Shown here: positions 16,967 to 26,116 of the stretch, one piece after another
Layout: every line of letters starts with the position of its first letter
Numbering within the stretch: the stretch's first letter is position 1
DNA from: Chitinophagaceae bacterium
GTDB taxonomy: Bacteria; Bacteroidota; Bacteroidia; Chitinophagales; Chitinophagaceae
DNA length: 64,000 bases
Reading direction: 5' to 3'
Assembly: GCA_019638625.1 (NCBI GenBank)
Contig: JAHBTK010000008.1
Span: 185,294 to 249,293 of the forward strand
Notes under the pieces: model-generated
The model's database searches: none
What the model was told of the DNA's origin: nothing
Seen by the model: only the letters and a program-made list of their open reading frames with translations
Program-made: the position numbers and the translations under genes

Positions 16967-18787
16967 TCAGTTCAGGTTGATGGTTCGGTCTTTCGGGTAT
17001 TTTACACTGTAAGTAAAGCGAAGTTTCCTTGTTTCATTCGGCGCCAGTGACAGGTTCCAGGAAAGCAGCCCGGTCTCCTTATCTACCACCGCCTCTCCTT
17101 TGTCCAGCAGCTCCACCTCAATTTCTTTCAATGTGGGTATGGGATACTGATCTTTCAGGAGCAGTTTTACCGGGTCCTTTTTATTATTTCTTACCGTGAT
17201 CTCATAGGTCAGCTTCTGCAGTTTATTACTGCCAAGGAATTTCACGCTGCTGAGATCAACCAGTTTCTCCTTTTTCACCACCACTCTTTTATCTCTTCCA
17301 AGGGTAAGGTTCAGTGTGTCAGAGATATTGGCAGGATCAATAAAAGACTTTCCTACATAAGTCCCTTCAAAAATAATATTGGCTTCACCAGGCAACAGGT
17401 TCAGCTTTTCCCATCCGGCTATATCTGCCAGCAGGTAGGCGTCCACATCCAGTTTGGGAACTGTATAAAACTTATAGTCTGAAGCAATTGAGTGCTCCTT
17501 CAATATTGCCGTTTGCGCCTTACCGTTGGTTGGCACATCATAGGGTAACGCGATATCAAATACCACATTCAACTGATTGTCGCTTACGGTTACATAATCG
17601 CTCAGCCCTTCTTTCAGCGTAACCAGGATAGCGCCCCCTGCAGCCCGGGCACCATAGAGGGAAGTGGCAGAAGCTTCTTTGAGTACTTCCATTTTCTTAA
17701 TGACGGAAGGGTTCAGTTTTGAAAATTCAGACTTGCTCATAGGCGCGCCATTCACTACATACAACGGCTCCATTTCATCATCGGCCGAAACGGCGCCACG
17801 AATTTTAGCGGTACCGTACCCGACCACAACAACCTCTTCCAACTCCCTGTTGGTCTCCACCCCGCCTACTTTTCCTTCTAGCATTTTATCCATTGCCGTT
17901 ATGGGGTTGATATAACTCAGCAGCCAGGACTTCAGCACCGGCGCATTTCCCCATTGATTAGGCACGGAGGTTGATAAGGACAGTTTCACTTTCTCCCAGT
18001 CTATGCCGGTGGTCTGTATAATTTTTGATTTGTAGATCAATTGTAGTGGTTTGTTGATATTGTCCACACGGATATCATAACAGGGAGTCCAGTAAGCATT
18101 GGGAGTTATATAAGATAACGTGAAATCATAGCTGCCGGAGGCTGCTACTGACAACTGCAGATGTACCTGCCCGCTTTTGGTCGTGTTCTTCTTCTCTTCC
18201 TCTGCAACCTGGCTGTTCAGCCTGGCAATACGAAGGTCCAGGGCTTTTTGTTTTTCATTTTGTATTGCCAGCTCTTCCTGCAGTTCCTGTGATTTTTGTT
18301 TGTAGTAATCCATCAGCTTTACCAATTCTGCAACACTCAAACCTGTTTGAGACCCCTTAATGTCTTTGTTGGCCTTCAATACCTCGAGCAGATCGCTGAG
18401 GGTGGCTATTTGTACCTGGATCTTTTGTTTTTCTTTTTGCGCAAATCCCAGAGAGTCCTTCAGCCGTAACATTCTGTCAGACGGCTTTGCCGGTTGCAGA
18501 AAATTACTGGAAAATTCTACCCCCAGAATAGTAACCGCTGCGCGGCAGTTCACCTGGATGCTGTTAATATCAACAGCATTGCTTACGCCCTCAATAATCA
18601 GTTCACTACTTCCCTGCTGCAATGTAGCAGTGGCTTTGTGCTGCATTTCCGCTCCGCTTCGATAAACGGTTACACTGGTAAGGCTTGAGTTTGTTTTTTG
18701 AGGCTTGTCTGCGGCAAAGGATACCCCGGCAGATAATAACACGGCGACTACAGGTAAAAAATATTTCAGCATACGACAGATTTTCAT
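16967..18787 (-). CDS. DUF4139 (MuiA-like) protein with embedded TonB-receptor plug-like segment
   Basis: A 606-aa exported protein with signal peptide up to about residue 25. Domains in order: DUF4140 (about 37-100, SLTSVTVYRSGAEMQHKA), a coiled coil (about 110-200), and DUF4139 in two parts (about 207-295 and 400-606, ending with NLSLAPNETRKLRFTYSVKYP). Between the two DUF4139 parts, residues about 300-395 (DNA 17603-17890) read like a SusC receptor: EEVVVVGYGTAKIRGAVS, then PLYVVNGAPM, then IKKMEVLKEASATSLYGARA and GAILVTLKEG. There is no beta-barrel, so it is not a transporter. Its role is unknown; DUF4139 proteins have been linked to envelope functions such as mucoidy control. It is transcribed alone. 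Confidence 0.85.
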   Translation of the reverse strand: MKICRMLKYFLPVVAVLLSAGVSFAADKPQKTNSSLTSVTVYRSGAEMQHKATATLQQGSSELIIEGVSNAVDINSIQVNCRAAVTILGVEFSSNFLQPAKPSDRMLRLKDSLGFAQKEKQKIQVQIATLSDLLEVLKANKDIKGSQTGLSVAELVKLMDYYKQKSQELQEELAIQNEKQKALDLRIARLNSQVAEEEKKNTTKSGQVHLQLSVAASGSYDFTLSYITPNAYWTPCYDIRVDNINKPLQLIYKSKIIQTTGIDWEKVKLSLSTSVPNQWGNAPVLKSWLLSYINPITAMDKMLEGKVGGVETNRELEEVVVVGYGTAKIRGAVSADDEMEPLYVVNGAPMSKSEFSKLNPSVIKKMEVLKEASATSLYGARAAGGAILVTLKEGLSDYVTVSDNQLNVVFDIALPYDVPTNGKAQTAILKEHSIASDYKFYTVPKLDVDAYLLADIAGWEKLNLLPGEANIIFEGTYVGKSFIDPANISDTLNLTLGRDKRVVVKKEKLVDLSSVKFLGSNKLQKLTYEITVRNNKKDPVKLLLKDQYPIPTLKEIEVELLDKGEAVVDKETGLLSWNLSLAPNETRKLRFTYSVKYPKDRTINLN

Positions 18788-18852
18788 AAGTCGATGCCGG
18801 CATCCGGCAGATTACATACGACTATTAAAAATTTCTGCAGAAACTTTTCCTG

Positions 18853-18890
18853 ATCTAACCAACCTGACAGGTCTTGAAGGCCTGTTAGAT
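18853..18890. terminator. Hairpin downstream of the cys operon
   Basis: Inverted repeat ATCTAAC (18853-18859) / GTTAGAT (18884-18890) enclosing further complementarity (ACAGG/CCTGT). It lies within 10 bp of the last gene of the leftward sulfur operon and is followed on that strand by AGGAAAAGTTT without a real T tract. It could end that transcript or be a REP-like hairpin. Confidence 0.45.
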
Positions 18891-18896
18891 TTGTTA

Positions 18897-20408
18897 TTAA
18901 AACACCCCCATCGACTTCAGCAAAATTCTCAGGCTCCAGATCACTACCATTACCCCTACCGCGATAAACATGGTTTTGGTAGGCAATTTACCTACCAGGC
19001 GGGCGGCAATAGGAGCTGCTATTAACCCGCCGATGATCAGCCCCAGCACTACCTGCCAGTGACTAACACCTATAATAGAGAAGAAAGTGAGTGCGCTGGC
19101 AAAAGTCACAAAAAACTCGGTGATGCTTACCGAGCCAATCACAAACCGCGGGCTTCTGCCTTTTGATATTAAAGTACTGGTAACAAGCGGTCCCCAGCCG
19201 CCGCCGCCAAAAGAGTCTAAAAAGCCGCCTGCACCGGCAAGCCAGCCTACATTTTTTACCTTTTTAGGTTTTTTAGAGGTCCCGCGTAAAGCGATCAACA
19301 GTATACGAAGACCCAGTATCATAGTATAGGTAGCAATCACCGGACGCACATAATTTGCATATTCGTCTCCGTATTTAGCCAGCAGGTAGGCGCCTACCAC
19401 GGCGCCAATTACACCCGGTACCAGCAGGGCTTTGAATAGTTTTTTATTGACGTTCCCAAATTTATAATGGCTATAACCGGATGCGCCGCTCGAAAACATT
19501 TCCGCTGTATGCACGCTGCCGCTGATCGCGGATAAATTTACACCCAGGGACATCAATACGGTAGTGGACACCACGCCATATCCCATACCGAGGGCGCCAT
19601 CTACCAACTGCGCGAAAAAGCCGGCTACCACCAGCCAGTAAAATTTACTGTCGATAGACCGGATGCCTTCCCCGATAGCGCCTAACGCGTTTTCATAAGG
19701 CAGGTAGGATAATACGGCATGGCCGATAAACATGAACAGGAAGGCGAACAGGCACCAGGTAGCAATACGTTTCCATTTTCGTTCGCCTGCATTTTTAGGC
19801 TCGTAGGTTTCTTTTACGGAGAGTGCCTTGGTAATATGATTCAGTTCCTGCACTTTGGCAGCAAAATTTCCATTCATTTTAGTACGGATCTGCTCCATGT
19901 TGAGCAGCACCTCATCCAGTTCTTCCGGCAACAGGTCGTTAAAGGTTTCTTTTAGCCGCTTGGCAATGGTGGGCGATTTCCCGTTGGTGGATATAGCCAC
20001 TTTCAGGTTGCCTTTTTTTACGATAGACCCCAGGTAGAAATCGCACAGCTCCGGAGTATCGGCTACATTTACCAGCAGCCCCCGGCGGTGGGCATCTTTT
20101 CTTATCTGCTCCCCCAGCGCTTTATTATTTACCGCCACTACCACCAGTTGCACATCCTCCAGCAGTGTTTCCTGGTAACTGCCCTGTATGAGACTGATAT
20201 TCGGATGCCTGTCTGCCAGTGCCCGTACAGCTTCTTTGATTTCTTCTGCCACAATGGTGATAATGGTATCCGGCGAGTTGTGCAGCACCGCATTCAGCTT
20301 TTCCAGCCCCACATTGCCCGCTCCTACTATTAAAAGCTTTAGCTGCTCCAGTTTCAGGAAAACCGGGAACAACCTGTTGGATTCTTTTGTTACTACTGTT
20401 TCACTCAT
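18897..20408 (-). CDS. Fusion of siroheme synthase (Met8/CysG-N type) and TauE/SafE-type membrane exporter
   Basis: A 503-aa two-part protein. Residues about 10-200 form a precorrin-2 dehydrogenase/sirohydrochlorin ferrochelatase with the Rossmann motif LLIVGAGNVGLEKL, VNVADTPELCDFYLGSIV and the KVAISTNGKSPTIAKRLKE signature. A linker around 205-220 is followed by about eight hydrophobic segments with TauE/SafE features (LVVAGFFAQLVDGALGMGYG and the second-repeat equivalent GFLDSFGGGGWGPL). The first part would finish siroheme for CysI together with CobA upstream; the second may move sulfite or another sulfur anion. The two parts share one frame with no stop between. It is the last gene of the cys operon, 39 bp after cysI. 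Confidence 0.9.
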   Translation of the reverse strand: MSETVVTKESNRLFPVFLKLEQLKLLIVGAGNVGLEKLNAVLHNSPDTIITIVAEEIKEAVRALADRHPNISLIQGSYQETLLEDVQLVVVAVNNKALGEQIRKDAHRRGLLVNVADTPELCDFYLGSIVKKGNLKVAISTNGKSPTIAKRLKETFNDLLPEELDEVLLNMEQIRTKMNGNFAAKVQELNHITKALSVKETYEPKNAGERKWKRIATWCLFAFLFMFIGHAVLSYLPYENALGAIGEGIRSIDSKFYWLVVAGFFAQLVDGALGMGYGVVSTTVLMSLGVNLSAISGSVHTAEMFSSGASGYSHYKFGNVNKKLFKALLVPGVIGAVVGAYLLAKYGDEYANYVRPVIATYTMILGLRILLIALRGTSKKPKKVKNVGWLAGAGGFLDSFGGGGWGPLVTSTLISKGRSPRFVIGSVSITEFFVTFASALTFFSIIGVSHWQVVLGLIIGGLIAAPIAARLVGKLPTKTMFIAVGVMVVIWSLRILLKSMGVF

Positions 20409-20447
20409 TGTTGATCGGCTGGAGCTTTTAATAAAGGCATATGTTTT

Positions 20448-22127
20448 TTAGTCAACCCATTTTACCCTTTTGGCAAAATCGCCAAAGGTTTCTTTTTTAT
20501 TCTTTTCCTTACTATATACATTGAACAAGCTATCCAGTTCCTGCAAAATCGCTTCTTCATCCACATTTTCTTTGTAGATTTTGTTCAGTCTTGCACCTAT
20601 CCTGTCGCCGCCGAGATGCAGGTTATAGCGCCCGTAGCCGGTACCTATAAAGCCGATTTCGGCTACATAGGGACGCCCGCAGCCATTGGGGCAGCCGGTC
20701 ATACGCACACTGATATTATCATCTTCCAGCCCGTATTTACTTAGCAACGGTTCCATTTTAGTGATGAGCGTTGGTAGGTAACGTTGTGCTTCCGCCAGGG
20801 CCAGCGGACAGGTATTGTATGCCACACAGGCAATGGAATCTTTCCTTACGGCACCTGCTTTATCCGTATGGTCAATAATATTATATTTTCTTAGGATGGC
20901 GTCAATCTCTTTCTTATCCTTCTCTTCGATATCAGACAATATCAGGTTTTGATTGCAGGTAAACCGGAAGTTCGCTTTTCTTGTTTTTGCTATTTCCAGG
21001 AAGGCTGTTTTAAACGCCACATTTTCATCATCCAGTACCCGCCCTGCTTCCACAAACGCGGTATAATACCATTTGCCTTCATGGTTTTTGTGCCAGCCGA
21101 ATAAGTCGGAGCGGCTGTCAAATTTATAGGGTTGTTCCGGCAGCAGTTCGAAGCCACATCTCTTTTCCAGTTCCTTTTTGAAGTTCTCAACCCCCATTCT
21201 TTCGATGGTATATTTGATACGGGACAATTTTCGGTCGCTGCGGTTGCCATAGTCGCGTTGTATGGTGATCACTTCGTAAACCGCTTTCAGCACTTTCTCC
21301 TCGCTGTCCAGAAAACCCAGCACATCGCCCAGACGCGGGTAGGTATTGGGGTTACCATGAGTAGCGCCCTGTCCGCCGCCCACCACCAGGTTAAAGCCTT
21401 TTAGTTTGTTATTTTCCACAATAGCGATCAACCCCAGGTCATTCGCGAATACATCCACATCGTTGTTAGGGGGTATCGCAATAGCGATCTTGAATTTCCG
21501 GGGCAGGTAACGATCCTGGTACAGCGGGTCTTTTTCCTGTTCGGCTTTCACCTGTGGTGTCAGGGGTTTTTCGTCCAGCCATATTTCGTAATAAGCTCTG
21601 GTCCTGGGCAACCCCAGCTTGCTCAGCTTTCCTGCATAGGCAAAAATTTCTTCGTGAATAGGTGAAAATTCCGGGTGTGCCCCGCAAATCACGTTCCTGT
21701 TCACATCACCACAGGCGGAAATAGAATCCAGTCCCGCGGTATTAAAACCCTGCAGGGTAGGCTTCACATGCGATTTCAATATTCCATGCAGTTGAATGGT
21801 CTGACGGGTAGTGATTTTAATAACACCCGTGGAGTGCCTGCCGGCAATATGATGTAATGCTTCCCACTGTTCACTGGTGATAAAGCCACCGGGTATGCGT
21901 AACCGAACCATGTAAGAATACAGCCATTCCAGTTTTTTGGCGCTGCGCTCTTCCCTCCGGTCACGATCATCCTGCTGGTACATGCCATGAAACTTGACAA
22001 GCGCCTGGTCGTCTTCGCGTAATGCGCCTGTCAGTTGGTCCTTCAGGCTTTCCTTCAGGGTTCCCCGCAGGCCATCGCTTTTCATTTTTATATGCTCCGT
22101 GCCGGATAATTTATTTGTATCAGACAT
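20448..22127 (-). CDS. cysI: Sulfite reductase hemoprotein subunit
   Basis: Reduces sulfite to sulfide by six electrons using siroheme and a 4Fe-4S cluster. The 559-aa protein has both nitrite/sulfite reductase ferredoxin-like domains, the substrate-side RLRIPGGFITSEQWEAL and ITTRQTIQLHG, and the cluster cysteines spaced C-x5-C (CVAYNTC) and C-x3-C (GCPNGCGRP). It lacks the long C-terminus of plant-type enzymes. The adjacent flavoprotein gene implies an NADPH-type complex. It follows cysJ after a 108-bp gap that contains a long inverted repeat. Confidence 0.96.
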   Translation of the reverse strand: MSDTNKLSGTEHIKMKSDGLRGTLKESLKDQLTGALREDDQALVKFHGMYQQDDRDRREERSAKKLEWLYSYMVRLRIPGGFITSEQWEALHHIAGRHSTGVIKITTRQTIQLHGILKSHVKPTLQGFNTAGLDSISACGDVNRNVICGAHPEFSPIHEEIFAYAGKLSKLGLPRTRAYYEIWLDEKPLTPQVKAEQEKDPLYQDRYLPRKFKIAIAIPPNNDVDVFANDLGLIAIVENNKLKGFNLVVGGGQGATHGNPNTYPRLGDVLGFLDSEEKVLKAVYEVITIQRDYGNRSDRKLSRIKYTIERMGVENFKKELEKRCGFELLPEQPYKFDSRSDLFGWHKNHEGKWYYTAFVEAGRVLDDENVAFKTAFLEIAKTRKANFRFTCNQNLILSDIEEKDKKEIDAILRKYNIIDHTDKAGAVRKDSIACVAYNTCPLALAEAQRYLPTLITKMEPLLSKYGLEDDNISVRMTGCPNGCGRPYVAEIGFIGTGYGRYNLHLGGDRIGARLNKIYKENVDEEAILQELDSLFNVYSKEKNKKETFGDFAKRVKWVD

Positions 22128-22164
22128 TTTCTATATAGAAATTTAGTTTTTTAAAAATCTCTTT

Positions 22165-22217
22165 AAACCTATAAGGTTTGCCGGGCGGATAAGCGGCGCT
22201 GCAAACCTTATAGGTTT
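22165..22217. repeat. 17-bp perfect inverted repeat between cysJ and cysI
   Basis: AAACCTATAAGGTTTGC (22165-22181) is exactly mirrored by GCAAACCTTATAGGTTT (22201-22217) around a 19-nt GC-rich loop. Each arm is itself nearly palindromic. It lies inside the operon, so a strong stem would form in the mRNA between the two sulfite reductase genes. No T tract follows on the coding strand side that would make it a standard terminator. Confidence 0.8.
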
Positions 22218-22235
22218 GCCTGCACTACTTCCCAC

Positions 22236-23945
22236 TCAATACACATCCAGCAAATACCGGTTCTCTTCCTTCATCTTATCCAGGTATTCGATGGCTTCTG
22301 TAATAGATTTACCACCCTGTCTTTCCAGTATCTGCAGTAATGTATTTTCCACATCCGAACTCATCGGGTTGCGGGCACCGCATATATAGAGGTGAGCGCC
22401 GCTGTCAATCCACTGCCACAGTTCATCCGCATTTTCAAGCATACGGTGCTGCACATATATTTTCGATTGCTGGTCACGGGAAAATGCCAGGTTAACCCTG
22501 CTCAACACACCTGTTTCTACCCAGTTCTGTATTTCTGTTTGATAGAGGAAATCAGTTGTGAACTTTTGATCTCCGAAAAACAGCCAGTTGCGACCTTCAG
22601 CGCCCACGGCATCCCGCTCGGCAATAAAGGAACGGAAAGGCGCGATGCCGGTGCCCGGTCCGATCATAATAACGTCCTTATCGGCAGCGGGCAGTTTAAA
22701 CTGGTTATTTTTATGGATATAAAAATCTACCGTCAAACCCTGCTCCAGCATACAGAGATAGTCGGAGCACAATCCGAACTTTAATTCATTATTGATGCTA
22801 AAGCTGTCTCTTGCCACCGTCAGGTGTATTTCGTTGCCATGCGCTTCCGGAGAAGAAGATATGGAGTATAGCCTTGGCGCCATTGGTTCCAGCACGGAAA
22901 CTACCTGCTCAAATTGGGCCGCATCCTTCACCGGGTAGATACGAAGCAGGTCAAGCAGATCAATGCGGGTGTCAGGGATATCCTGTTGCACTGTTTTTGC
23001 ATATTGCTTCACTACTCTTTCCGGAAGGTAAATGATATTGATTTTCCGGGTAAGCGCATCCCTTATACTCAACCTTTCATTACGAAACTCTATTTCAGTA
23101 TCCCCGTCTGTACCCGTTAAGGAAAGGATGCTTTCAACGGTTTCTTTTTTGTTGTGTGGTATCAGCCCCAGGGAGTCTCCCGGTTCGTAAGCTACTTCTT
23201 CATCCGCTTCTATTTCCACATGATGGGTTTGCTTGGAAGAACCGCGGTCATTGAGATTGATATTCGTTAATATGGTGCCCGTATAGTTCTTTTTGCCTTT
23301 GGCTTTTTTAACCGAAGGTTGTGTTGCTGCGGAATTACTCCCGCCTTCGTTCAACAGTTTCATCACCTGTACAAACCAGGCAGCCGCATCGGTGGCATAT
23401 TCTGTATCACATTTCTGAATGGGAATTACCGCCTTTGCTCCCAGCCTGGTAAGCTGGTTGTCCACATCTTCACCTGCCTTACAAAACATCGGGTAAGAGG
23501 TATCGCCTAATGCCAGTACGCTGTATTTCATCTTATCCAGCTTCAGCGCTTCATTATGTATATGGTCATAGAACTTTTTAGCTGTCAATGGCGGTTCACC
23601 GTCGCCCTGGGTACTGATCACAAAGAATACATATTCTTCCTTCTCGAGGTCAGTGAGCCTGTATTGGTCCAGCCCGGTAAGTTTTGGTTTAAACCCATTC
23701 TTTTTGGCCTGGGTAGCAAACTCGGTCGCTACTTTTTTGGAATTGCCGGTCTCGGTGCCAAACAGGATAGTGAACTTTTCTATCTTCGACGCAGCCGGTA
23801 TATTGGCAGTACCCGTAACCGTGGTATCTCCCGCGCTTTCGGCCGCTACCAGTCCGGCAAGAAAGCCGTTCATCCAGATCAGTTCTTCCCGTGACGACTG
23901 TGTAATTAATTCCCGGAATACTTTCAGCTTATGCTCTGCTAACAT
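22236..23945 (-). CDS. cysJ: Sulfite reductase flavoprotein subunit (diflavin reductase)
   Basis: Passes electrons from NADPH through FAD and FMN to CysI. The start at 23945 (MLAEHKLKVFRELI) gives 569 aa; the frame runs 40 codons further upstream but that part overlaps cobA and is not conserved in type. Domains: an N-terminal helical leader, flavodoxin (about 57-195, FTILFGTETGNSKKVA and STQGDGEPPLTAKKF), the FAD domain with RLYSISSSPEAHGNEIHLTV, and the NADPH domain with MIGPGTGIAPFRSFI and the C-terminal YLLDVY. The start lies 17 bp inside the end of cobA, consistent with translational coupling. Confidence 0.95.
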   Translation of the reverse strand: MLAEHKLKVFRELITQSSREELIWMNGFLAGLVAAESAGDTTVTGTANIPAASKIEKFTILFGTETGNSKKVATEFATQAKKNGFKPKLTGLDQYRLTDLEKEEYVFFVISTQGDGEPPLTAKKFYDHIHNEALKLDKMKYSVLALGDTSYPMFCKAGEDVDNQLTRLGAKAVIPIQKCDTEYATDAAAWFVQVMKLLNEGGSNSAATQPSVKKAKGKKNYTGTILTNINLNDRGSSKQTHHVEIEADEEVAYEPGDSLGLIPHNKKETVESILSLTGTDGDTEIEFRNERLSIRDALTRKINIIYLPERVVKQYAKTVQQDIPDTRIDLLDLLRIYPVKDAAQFEQVVSVLEPMAPRLYSISSSPEAHGNEIHLTVARDSFSINNELKFGLCSDYLCMLEQGLTVDFYIHKNNQFKLPAADKDVIMIGPGTGIAPFRSFIAERDAVGAEGRNWLFFGDQKFTTDFLYQTEIQNWVETGVLSRVNLAFSRDQQSKIYVQHRMLENADELWQWIDSGAHLYICGARNPMSSDVENTLLQILERQGGKSITEAIEYLDKMKEENRYLLDVY

Positions 23946-24789
23946 TCGTTTTCTGATTATGATTAGTATTGTTACCCAATGTTGCCATTGGTTTGAAATA
24001 TTGTTCCCTTTCGGTGTCGTTTTCGATCCATGCAAACTCTTTATGCAACTGCACCACATTGCCAATAATCACGAGAGAGGGTGAAAGAAAAGACATGCTT
24101 CCATATTGCTCACTGAAGGCATGGATACCTGTCGTATATACTTTTTGCAACGGCGTGGTGGCCTGTTCAATCACCGCAATATGTTTGTCTGCCGCAATTC
24201 CGTAGCGGATCAGTTTGAAGACTATTCCGTCCACTGTTTCTGCCGACATGTAGAAAACCAGTGTATCGCTGGTGTTTGCCAGTTCCTGCCAGTAATGGTC
24301 GGGCACTATATCCGATTTGTAATAGGTCAGCAGCCGTACGGCGGTGGAATATCCCCTGGCCGTCAACGGAATGCCTGAATAAGCCGCCGCGCCCAGGGCG
24401 GCGGTAATGCCGGGTACAATTTCGTAGGGAATATTATATTGTACCAGGGTGCGCAACTCATCCAGTATATTGGAGAATACCGATACGTCGCCGCCTTTAA
24501 GACGTACCACCAGCTTACCGGCGCCGGCATGTTTTACCATCAGTTGGTTAATGGTTTCCTGCGGGGTGGAGTTTCCTTTCCGGCATTGTTTGCCCACATA
24601 TATTATTTCCGAACCCGGGTTTACGTATTGGTCCAGCAGTTTATGGCTTACCAGCCTGTCCGTTAGTACCACATCAGCCTGCTGCAAATAGCGCATGGTT
24701 TTCACCGTTATTAAATCCGGGTCACCCGGGCCGGCAGCGGCCAGGATCACTTTACCAGGTATGTTTATTTTTTTCGGCATCAGTTTCAT
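23929..24789 (-). CDS. cobA: Uroporphyrinogen-III C-methyltransferase
   Basis: Methylates uroporphyrinogen III twice to precorrin-2, the first step to siroheme. The 286-aa protein has the SUMT signatures LAAAGPGDPDLITVKTMRYL, YVGKQCRKG, VVRLKGGDVSVFS and PGITAALGAAAYSGIPLTAR. Its start codon shares an A with the cysN stop (TAATG), and its end overlaps cysJ. With the Met8-like domain of the last gene it supplies siroheme to CysI within one operon. It is single-domain; the dehydrogenase/chelatase part of a classical CysG is on the other gene. Confidence 0.95.
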   Translation of the reverse strand: MKLMPKKINIPGKVILAAAGPGDPDLITVKTMRYLQQADVVLTDRLVSHKLLDQYVNPGSEIIYVGKQCRKGNSTPQETINQLMVKHAGAGKLVVRLKGGDVSVFSNILDELRTLVQYNIPYEIVPGITAALGAAAYSGIPLTARGYSTAVRLLTYYKSDIVPDHYWQELANTSDTLVFYMSAETVDGIVFKLIRYGIAADKHIAVIEQATTPLQKVYTTGIHAFSEQYGSMSFLSPSLVIIGNVVQLHKEFAWIENDTEREQYFKPMATLGNNTNHNQKTNVSRA

Positions 24790-26033
24790 TATTGTATCAT
24801 GCAGGCGCCTACCGTCACGTTGCTGGTTTCGTCTATCAATATGGCGCCTCCATTGGCTCTTAAGTCATTATAGCTGTCAAACACCACCGGCTGCGCTGTC
24901 TTGATGGTGGCTTTCACGATATCGTTCAGCCGGATGGTATCTGTATCATATTGTTTTTCCAACGTATTCACATCCAGGCGGTATTCCACTTCCCGTACCA
25001 CCGATCTCACCCGGGTGCTGTTGATCTGCAGCAGGTATTTATTACCGGGCGTAAGTGGTTTGTTATCCATCCAGCACAGCAGCACTTCCAGTTCATTTTC
25101 TGTTTTGGGCACATCTTTGTTCAATACGATCACATCGCCCCGGCTGATGTCCACATCATCCTGCAGGTGCAGTACCACCGCCTGTGGTGCAAAGGCCTCT
25201 TCAACTTTTTCTCCGCCGTTGGTTTCAATGGCCGTGATGGTGCTGGTGAGACCGGAAGGAAGTATGGTTACTTCGTCTCCCGTTTTGTAAATGCCACTGA
25301 TGATCTTTCCGGCATAACCACGGTAATCGTGCAGTTCTTCGGTTTGCGGACGGATGACATACTGCACCGGGAAACGGGCTTTATCCAGGTTGATGGCTTT
25401 TTCTACCTGTGTGGTTTCCAGCAGGTGCAGCAGCGAGTCTCCTTCATACCAGGGAAGCGCTGCTGATTTTTCAACTATATTATCGCCCTTTAAAGCGCTG
25501 ATGGGAATGTATTTAACGTCCTGTAAACCCAGCGCTTTTGCCAGCTCCGCGTATTCAATCACAATATTGTTAAACACATCCTGGGAGTAGTCCACCAGGT
25601 CCATTTTGTTTATCGCTACGATCACCTGCGGCATGTTCAGCAGGGAGGCGATAATAGAATGCCGGCGGGTTTGCTCTGCCACGCCGTTCCTGGCATCCAC
25701 GAGAATAATGATCAGGTCGGAATTGGATGCACCGGTTACCATGTTACGGGTATATTGTATATGTCCCGGCGCGTCGGCTATGATGAATTTTCTTTTAGGA
25801 GTGGCAAAGTATTTATAAGCTACGTCAATCGTGATACCCTGCTCTCTTTCCGCCCGCAACCCGTCCGTCAGCAACGCCAGGTCTATTTCGCCTTCTTCCC
25901 GGTTTTTGGTTTGTTTCTCTATGGCTTCCAACTGGTCGATCATAATGCTTTTGCTGTCGTACAGCAAGCGGCCGATCAGCGTGCTTTTGCCATCATCCAC
26001 ACTTCCCGCGGTTATAAATCTTAGTATATCCAT
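24789..26033 (-). CDS. cysN: Sulfate adenylyltransferase subunit 1 (GTPase)
   Basis: GTP-driven subunit of ATP sulfurylase, which activates sulfate to APS. The start at 26033 (MDILRFITAGSVDDGKST) is the usual one; an ATG ten codons upstream also exists. The EF-Tu-like G domain shows GSVDDGKST, DAPGHIQYTRNMVTGAS and INKMDLVD, followed by two beta-barrel domains. The protein ends after the barrel (414 aa), so there is no fused CysC APS kinase. This fits the APS-type reductase encoded by cysH. Confidence 0.96.
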   Translation of the reverse strand: MDILRFITAGSVDDGKSTLIGRLLYDSKSIMIDQLEAIEKQTKNREEGEIDLALLTDGLRAEREQGITIDVAYKYFATPKRKFIIADAPGHIQYTRNMVTGASNSDLIIILVDARNGVAEQTRRHSIIASLLNMPQVIVAINKMDLVDYSQDVFNNIVIEYAELAKALGLQDVKYIPISALKGDNIVEKSAALPWYEGDSLLHLLETTQVEKAINLDKARFPVQYVIRPQTEELHDYRGYAGKIISGIYKTGDEVTILPSGLTSTITAIETNGGEKVEEAFAPQAVVLHLQDDVDISRGDVIVLNKDVPKTENELEVLLCWMDNKPLTPGNKYLLQINSTRVRSVVREVEYRLDVNTLEKQYDTDTIRLNDIVKATIKTAQPVVFDSYNDLRANGGAILIDETSNVTVGACMIQ

Positions 26034-26116
26034 CAATTCTTTATTTATGATTTTTGGGTTCAACAGATTTCTCTCTTCGTTCGAAATGACGGTTTATTTC
26101 CACATTTCCACATTCT

